From: Aricia agestis | Lineage: Eukaryota; Arthropoda; Insecta; Lepidoptera; Lycaenidae | Direction: 5' to 3' | Assembly: GCF_905147365.1 (NCBI RefSeq) | Contig: NC_056407.1 | Span: 16,537,980 to 16,601,979 of the forward strand | DNA length: 64,000 nucleotides | Position numbers and translations under genes: made by a program | The notes under the pieces: model-generated | Database searches by the model: none | What the model was told of the DNA's origin: nothing | The model's input: only the letters and a program-made list of their open reading frames with translations | In this document: positions 58,788-64,000 of the stretch, in pieces | Numbering within the stretch: the stretch's first letter is position 1 | How the letters are laid out: every line of letters begins with the position of its first letter

Positions 58788-60209
58788 GAAATCCCATTAA
58801 AACATTAATTGAAAAAGGAGCCTAACAAAATATTGCATAGCCATGCAATATATCTATCGTAAAAAGTTTTCAGATCACATTCAAGCCAAGCCTTCAACTT
58901 ATTTTGTAAATCAACATTAAGAGTTTTCTTTATTTTATAATTATTATAGTGGCTTGGCAATGAGCATTAGAGAAACAATCAGCGACTGATTGGATTTATT
59001 GGGTACCATCGTCCACATGCGTCGTTACCCCAAATATGAAGTTTTATATTTGTTTTTCTTGTGCTCATTGCCGAGCCACTATCTATACTTCTATACTAAT
59101 ATTATAAAGCGGAAGAGTTTGTTAGTTTGTTTGTTTGTTTGAACGCGCTAATCTCAGGAACTACTGGTCCGATTTGAAAAATTCTTTCACTGTTAGATAG
59201 TCCATTTATTGATGAAGGCTATATTTTATCACGCTAAGACTAATAGGAGCGAAGAAATAGAGGAAAATGTGGAAAAAACGGGAGGAAATTATTTGAAAGG
59301 GCTTATTTGAACGCGCTAATCTCAGGAACTACTGGTCCGATTTGAAAAATTATTTCAGTGTTAGATAGCCGAGTTATCCAGAAAAGCTAAAGGCTATATT
59401 TTATCACGCTAAGACTAATAGAAGCTAAGAAATAGAGGAAAATGTGGGAAAACGGTTGAAATTAATAAGACCTTTCAAAAAAGGTCTTATTTGCACGCGC
59501 TAATCTGAGGAAGTACTGATCCAATTTGAAAAATTATTTCAATGTTAGATAGCCCAGTTATCAAGGAAGGCTATAGGCTATATTTTATCACGCTAAGACT
59601 TATAGGAGCGAAGAAAGAGAGGAAAAGTGGAAAAAACAGGAGAAATTATTTGAAAGGGCTTATCTCACGAACTACTAGAGCAATTTTTGTGTTATTTGGC
59701 ACAGGCAAGAAGTAGACCACGTGAAGAATCATAGGCTATTTTTTGTGGACTAATATGTCTCTGAAATATCTAATTTACGCGGGCGAAGCTGCGCGGAGCG
59801 TTATATTTCGCGTGGTCACGACATCACCCGTAAACGGCTGGACCCATTTTGCTGAAATTTGGTATAAAGATACTTTGAGTCCCGAAAAAGAACATAGGAT
59901 ACTTTTTGTCCCGGAAAATTGTACGGTTCCCACACAATATACTTTTCTGATTTGCGCGTAAACGACACCATCGATGTACGGGAACAACTATAAAGTCCAC
60001 GCGGACGAAGTCGCGGGCAACAGCTAGTAATAATTATAAAAAAAGAAAACTATTGATAAATTCACATAATGTTGATTTAAATTACAAAATAAGTTGAAGG
60101 TTTGGCTTGAATGTGATCTGAAAACTTTTTACGATAGATATATTGCATGGCTATGCAATATTTTGCTTGGCTCCTTTTTACATTTAATGTTTTGGTGGGA
60201 TATTATATA
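58788..60209. mobile_element. Foldback MITE split by chimeric Helitron
   Basis: Left arm 58788-58922 and right arm 60065-60209 are inverse copies (aaaagttttcagatcacatt on the left, aatgtgatctgaaaactttt on the right). An inner pair (agtggcttggcaatgagca / tgctcattgccgagccact) spans 58948-59079. The Helitron cluster 59090-60027 sits between. Confidence 0.7.
59090..60027 (+). mobile_element. Chimeric Helitron-like element, H3 body with H1 3' end
   Basis: Starts TCTATACTAATATTATAAAG. An H3 unit (cgcgctaatctcaggaacta) is repeated about three times at ~175-180 bp spacing (59144, 59314, 59497). It passes ggcgaagctgcgcggagcg at 59795 without CTAG and ends with the H1 tail cgcgggcaacagCTAG at 60027. 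Confidence 0.6.
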
Positions 60210-60535
60210 CCTAATATTTAATTAAATAATGTAATTAGAATGCCCTTGAGATAATAGCTTAATTATAGTTACTATAATTTACGTTTATAACATAGTTTAC
60301 ATAATTTTAATGAACCATAATTGTATGTGAATTCCATTCTTCGGGTGGTTTATTATTTTAACGTCGCTTTGTGCAAATCCACCGACGTCAATTCTACCGC
60401 TCTTAAACTTTAATGTCCCAAAACAAAATTTTTGCAGCCCATAAAACGCAACGAGCTAAAAACTAGAAGCGTACATATTTGATAGTAATAGAAAATAACA
60501 ATACGAGTGATTAACACGGGGATGTCGTTGTCCAC

Positions 60536-60537
60536 AG
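60536..60537 (+). promoter_or_regulatory. Splice acceptor just before the reductase start
   Basis: gtcgttgtccacag|gtaccgATG: a pyrimidine-rich tract and CAG six bases before the start codon. It implies at least one upstream exon. Confidence 0.6.
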
Positions 60538-60543
60538 GTACCG

Positions 60544-63084
60544 ATGTTCAAGTCGCCGACCAACATGAAGGTGTGGGGCGCGCACGGCGAGTTCTGCGCG
60601 CGCCACCAGTGGGAGGTGATCGTGGCGACGCTGGCGCTCCTGGCGTGCGCCGCCAGCGTGGAGCGGCACGGGCCGGGCACGCGCGCCGAGCGCTGCGCCG
60701 GCTGGGCGCGCGCCTGCCCCGGCCTCGAGGCCGAGTACCAGGCCGCCGACGCCGTCATCATGACCTTCGTGCGCTGCGCCGCGCTCCTCTACGCCTACTA
60801 CCAGATCTCCAACCTGCAGAAGATCGCCTCCAAGTACCTGCTCATCATCGCCGGCGTGTTCTCCACCTTCGCCAGCTTCATATTCACGTCGGCGCTGGCG
60901 AGCCTGTTCTGGAACGAGCTGGCGAGCATCAAGGACGCGCCGTTCCTGTTCCTCCTGGTGGCGGATGTCGCACGCGGCGCGCGCATGGCGAAGGCCGGCT
61001 GGAGCGCCGGGAAGGACCAGGACAAGAGAGTCGGGAAAGCTCTCTCTCTGCTGGGCCCGACAGCGACGTTAGATACGCTTCTAGCGGTTCTCCTCGTCGG
61101 GGTCGGCAGCCTCTCGGGCGTCGAGCGGATGGAGCACATGTGCACCTTCGCCTGCCTCGCCCTCCTGGTCGACTACCTCGTCTTCGTGACGTTCTATCCC
61201 GCGTGCCTGTCGCTGGTCGCGGACTTCGCTTCGGGAAGGAAGGAGATCGCGCCCGATAGCCCGTTTTCGGAGGCGGACTTGAAGCCGAACCCGGTGGTGC
61301 AGCGAGTGAAGATGATCATGGCCGCGGGCCTGCTCTGCGTCCACCTCACCAGCAGGTGGCCCTGGACCAGGGAGAGCGGCATCATCGAGGGTTCGTTCAG
61401 CGACAACTTTAAATCCGCCGCGGAGGACAACATGCTCTTCCACAGCTACGTGAAGTGGTTCTCCGTGAGCTCGGACTACATCGTCATAGCTACGCTCCTC
61501 TGTGCCTTAATAATTAAATTTGTGTTCTTCGAGGAGCAGAAGAATTGGATCATCGACATGAACGATCTGACGGTGAAGGAGGTGGTCCCGGTCGAGAAGC
61601 AGCCGCTGTTCTCCATCGGCGAGGAGGAGAAGGCCGACACGGGCACCCAGACCGAGGAAATGAGCGAGGCCAACGAGTCCCTGTTTCCCTCGCTGTCGCC
61701 CAGCTCCTCGGCCTCCATGCTCACGGCGAAGAAGCGCCCGATGGCCGAGTGTCTGGAGATCTACCGCTCCGAGGGCGTCTGCACTTCCCTGAGTGACGAC
61801 GAGGTCGCCATGCTCGTCGAGCAGTCGCACATTCCGCTCCACAGATTGGAGACCATCCTCTGCGATCCGTTGAGAGGCGTTAGGCTTAGGAGGAGAATAA
61901 TTTCGAGCAAGTTCCAAACCGAAGAGGCCGTCCGCCACCTGCCCTACCTCAACTACGACTACAGCAAAGTGTTGAACGCGTGCTGCGAGAACGTGATCGG
62001 GTACGTTGGTATTCCGGTCGGCTACGCGGGCCCGCTCTACGTCGACGGCCAACCCTACATGATCCCCATGGCGACCACCGAGGGCGCCCTGGTGGCGTCT
62101 ACGAACAGGGGAGCCAAGGCCATCGGAACGAGGGGAGTCACCAGCGTCGTGGAGGACATCGGAATGACCCGAGCGCCGGCCGTCAAGCTCCCGAATGTCG
62201 TCCGTGCCCACGAGTGCCGGCAGTGGCTGGACAACAAGGACAACTATAACCTAGTCAAGGAGGCCTTCGACGCGACGTCGAGGTTCGCCCGCCTCCAGGA
62301 GGTCCACGTTGGCGTCGACGGCGCCACCCTGTACCTGAGATTCCGGGCGACGACGGGCGACGCCATGGGCATGAACATGGTCTCGAAGGGCGCGGAGAAC
62401 GCCCTGAAACTGCTGAAGGACTACTTCCCCGACATGGAGGTCATAAGTCTGTCGGGCAACTACTGCTCCGACAAGAAGGCGGCGTCCATCAACTGGGTGA
62501 AGGGACGGGGCAAGAGGGTCGTGTGCGAGACGACGATCTCGGCCGAGAGCCTGAGGAACATCTTCAAGACCGACGCGAGGACCATGGCGAGGTGCAACAA
62601 GATTAAGAACCTGTCGGGCTCGGCGCTGGCCGGCTCCATTGGCGGCAACAATGCGCACGCCGCCAACATGGTGACGGCGCTGTTCATCGCGACCGGCCAG
62701 GACCCCGCGCAGAACGTCACCAGCAGCAACTGCTCCACCAGCATGGAGGCGTGCGGCGAGAGCGGTGACGACCTGTACGTGACGTGCACCATGCCCTCGC
62801 TGGAGGTGGGCACGGTGGGCGGCGGCACGGTGCTGACGGGGCAGGCGGCCTGCCTCGATATCCTGGGCGTGCGCGGCGCGGCCGAGCGGCCGGCGGAGAA
62901 CTCGGCGCGGCTGGCGTCGCTGATCTGCGCGACGGTGCTGGCCGGCGAGCTCAGCCTCATGGCGGCGCTCGTCAACTCGGACCTGGTCAAGTCGCACATG
63001 CGCCACAACCGCTCCAACGTCAATGTCCAGAGCGTCTCCAGCCACAAGCTGTCCGACGTCACGCTCAAGGTGCCCCACTTATAA
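60544..63084 (+). CDS. Hmgcr: 3-hydroxy-3-methylglutaryl-CoA reductase
   Basis: 846 residues, ATG 60544 to TAA 63084, a normal length for insect HMGR. The enzyme reduces HMG-CoA to mevalonate with two NADPH in the ER membrane; in insects, which make no sterols, it feeds juvenile hormone and other isoprenoids. The N-terminal half has about eight membrane segments (first at residues 23-40, last at 312-331) with a sterol-sensing-type region (YAYYQISNLQKIASKYLLII). A variable Ser-rich linker (335-399) leads to the catalytic domain (400-846). Catalytic residues by alignment to the human enzyme: E513 (TTEGALVAS), D643/K644 (SDKKAASINW), D720 (GQDPAQN), H818 (VKSHMRHNRS). S824 corresponds to the AMPK site. 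Family signatures RATTGDAMGMNMV, VGTVGGGT and ALVNSDLVKSHMRH are present. No intron interrupts the coding sequence, and it is far GC-richer than all flanking DNA. The start may alternatively be Met8, which aligns with other insect starts. Confidence 0.97.
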   Translation: MFKSPTNMKVWGAHGEFCARHQWEVIVATLALLACAASVERHGPGTRAERCAGWARACPGLEAEYQAADAVIMTFVRCAALLYAYYQISNLQKIASKYLLIIAGVFSTFASFIFTSALASLFWNELASIKDAPFLFLLVADVARGARMAKAGWSAGKDQDKRVGKALSLLGPTATLDTLLAVLLVGVGSLSGVERMEHMCTFACLALLVDYLVFVTFYPACLSLVADFASGRKEIAPDSPFSEADLKPNPVVQRVKMIMAAGLLCVHLTSRWPWTRESGIIEGSFSDNFKSAAEDNMLFHSYVKWFSVSSDYIVIATLLCALIIKFVFFEEQKNWIIDMNDLTVKEVVPVEKQPLFSIGEEEKADTGTQTEEMSEANESLFPSLSPSSSASMLTAKKRPMAECLEIYRSEGVCTSLSDDEVAMLVEQSHIPLHRLETILCDPLRGVRLRRRIISSKFQTEEAVRHLPYLNYDYSKVLNACCENVIGYVGIPVGYAGPLYVDGQPYMIPMATTEGALVASTNRGAKAIGTRGVTSVVEDIGMTRAPAVKLPNVVRAHECRQWLDNKDNYNLVKEAFDATSRFARLQEVHVGVDGATLYLRFRATTGDAMGMNMVSKGAENALKLLKDYFPDMEVISLSGNYCSDKKAASINWVKGRGKRVVCETTISAESLRNIFKTDARTMARCNKIKNLSGSALAGSIGGNNAHAANMVTALFIATGQDPAQNVTSSNCSTSMEACGESGDDLYVTCTMPSLEVGTVGGGTVLTGQAACLDILGVRGAAERPAENSARLASLICATVLAGELSLMAALVNSDLVKSHMRHNRSNVNVQSVSSHKLSDVTLKVPHL

Positions 63085-63365
63085 CGGCCGCGCCCCGCCG
63101 TACCGATAAGTCTGATCGTATGATTGTTAAAGAGTCTATTCGCTGTAAATTGTTATTTAATGATATATTAAGTTATTGTAGTCCGTAGTCGCGCGGGGCG
63201 GGAGGGGCGGGGCGTTTGTTGGTGTCGATCGATTACTTAAATTTTAGCTCTTAGATTATATTTTGACTGCAACGAATGGCCGCCCGGAGGTCCCGATGAT
63301 ATTGATTCTATATCGAGTATTTAGGATTACTATTTAAAATAATAAAACTGTTTTACATATACTGC
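63085..63365 (+). other. HMG-CoA reductase 3' UTR
   Basis: GC-rich at first (gccgcgccccgccgtaccga), then AT-rich, leading to AATAAA at 63341. No repeat element in it. Confidence 0.6.
63341..63346 (+). terminator. Poly(A) signal of HMG-CoA reductase
   Basis: AATAAA 257 bases after the stop codon, followed by ctgttttacatatactgctt and a T-rich, GT-containing stretch suited to cleavage. Confidence 0.65.
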
Positions 63366-64000
63366 TTTTGTTTTATTTACGTCGAGATTGAGTTGCTAAT
63401 TGCTATCGGCGCGGCGCGGCGCCGCAATTGATGGATTTGAACTTTGAAGGCAACAGCCGCTGCACATATTTTAGGACGTTTACATAGCATCTTGCGTTAA
63501 ATAAATAAGTACTAAATATAACGTGTAGTAGTCAAAATATATTATAATTAAATAAAATAAATTAATTCAAAAATCAAAAAACCCGACTGCAAAACAATTT
63601 TAACTAAAAAGACCGAAACAAGACCTAATTCTGCCAGAGGCTTGTCGGTACATCGGGCGAACTCATATTATGCTATATTTAACTTTTATTTTTAAGCTGA
63701 ATTGCATTGCATTTATCGCTTTGAGCGCGGCTACGAAATCAAGAAATAATATTAAGTTGATAAAATACTAAATTACTATGCAATAGCTTTACAGCGGCGG
63801 TCCCCGAGTGCCACACATATTTCTCAAGTTTAAGGTAAGTATATAGCTGTGTTACTTGTAAGTAGTGAGCACACTGAGACGGGCCGTGCCGGGGCTCATC
63901 GCAAAAATCCGCCTCCATACAATTTGTATGGAAGCGGATGCGCGTATCGCACACTGTGTCGGGGCGCAGCGGATTTCCGCTTCCATACAAATTGTATGGA
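63366..64000. other. Intergenic end with palindromic repeat cut by the window
   Basis: 63366-63880 has no feature. 63880-64000 is a GC-rich repeat with a near-perfect hairpin at 63907-63939 (atccgc..tccatacaa / ttgtatgga..gcggat) and tccatacaaattgtatgga at 63982-64000, itself a perfect palindrome. Confidence 0.5.

Noticed and set aside
62251..63078. Long antisense frames inside HMG-CoA reductase (also 61507-62211, 62460-63068) and plus-strand shadows such as 60507-61259
   Set aside because: They arise from the extreme GC3 of the real gene, have Arg/Ala/Gly-rich composition without motifs, and overlap all catalytic codons.

Overview
The window looks like a moth or butterfly (Lepidoptera) genome: AT-rich, packed with nested mobile elements, with two mariner transposons and hundreds of bases per kilobase of Helitron-type repeats whose ends match those common in Lepidoptera (5' TC..., 3' ...CGCGGACGAAGTCGCGGGCA then CTAG, inserted between A and T). 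Only three host protein genes are supported. No tRNA, rRNA, CRISPR or prokaryotic feature was seen. Family labels used below (H1-H10) are local names for repeat families defined inside this window. REGION 1 (1-15,002, minus strand): the 5' part of an extracellular leucine-rich-repeat (LRR) gene. Seven coding exons were joined by hand from splice signals and reading phase (14736-14994, 14160-14329, 8839-8991, 7815-7918, 4732-4842, 3764-3865, 3053-3197). They give 348 codons with no stop; the gene runs off the left edge. Its introns hold a 60-bp-arm palindrome, a 116-bp tandem array that copies one exon's splice-donor end five times, a LINE nested inside a Helitron, long (TA)n tracts, and a 1.8-kb tandem duplication whose junction carries a fold-back copied insert. 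REGION 2 (15,003-21,500): intergenic DNA, then an intact single-exon 187-codon membrane-protein gene of unknown function (17921-18484), flanked by chimeric Helitrons. REGION 3 (21,500-55,000): about 33 kb with no convincing host gene. It contains a 565-bp foldback element, a Penelope-like element fragment with GIY-YIG endonuclease coding and a hammerhead-ribozyme motif, large composite Helitrons present in mirrored copies (30612-32256, 35435-37027, 49351-53742), two mariners (40329-41320 decayed; 43443-44741 nearly complete with perfect 30-bp inverted repeats and one frameshift), a SINE, and several MITEs (TTAA-type, TAA-type, hAT-type with an 8-bp target duplication). REGION 4 (55,150-63,350, plus strand): HMG-CoA reductase, 846 codons with an uninterrupted GC-rich coding exon (60544-63084), the rate-limiting enzyme of the mevalonate/juvenile-hormone pathway. 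A splice acceptor lies six bases before its ATG. About 5.1 kb upstream a GC-rich unique segment carries an initiator and a DPE at the canonical spacing and a donor that would splice in frame; this is a candidate promoter and first exon. The 63.4-64.0 kb end is intergenic and finishes inside a palindromic repeat. The three host genes show no evident functional link; they are neighbours separated by transposon-filled DNA.
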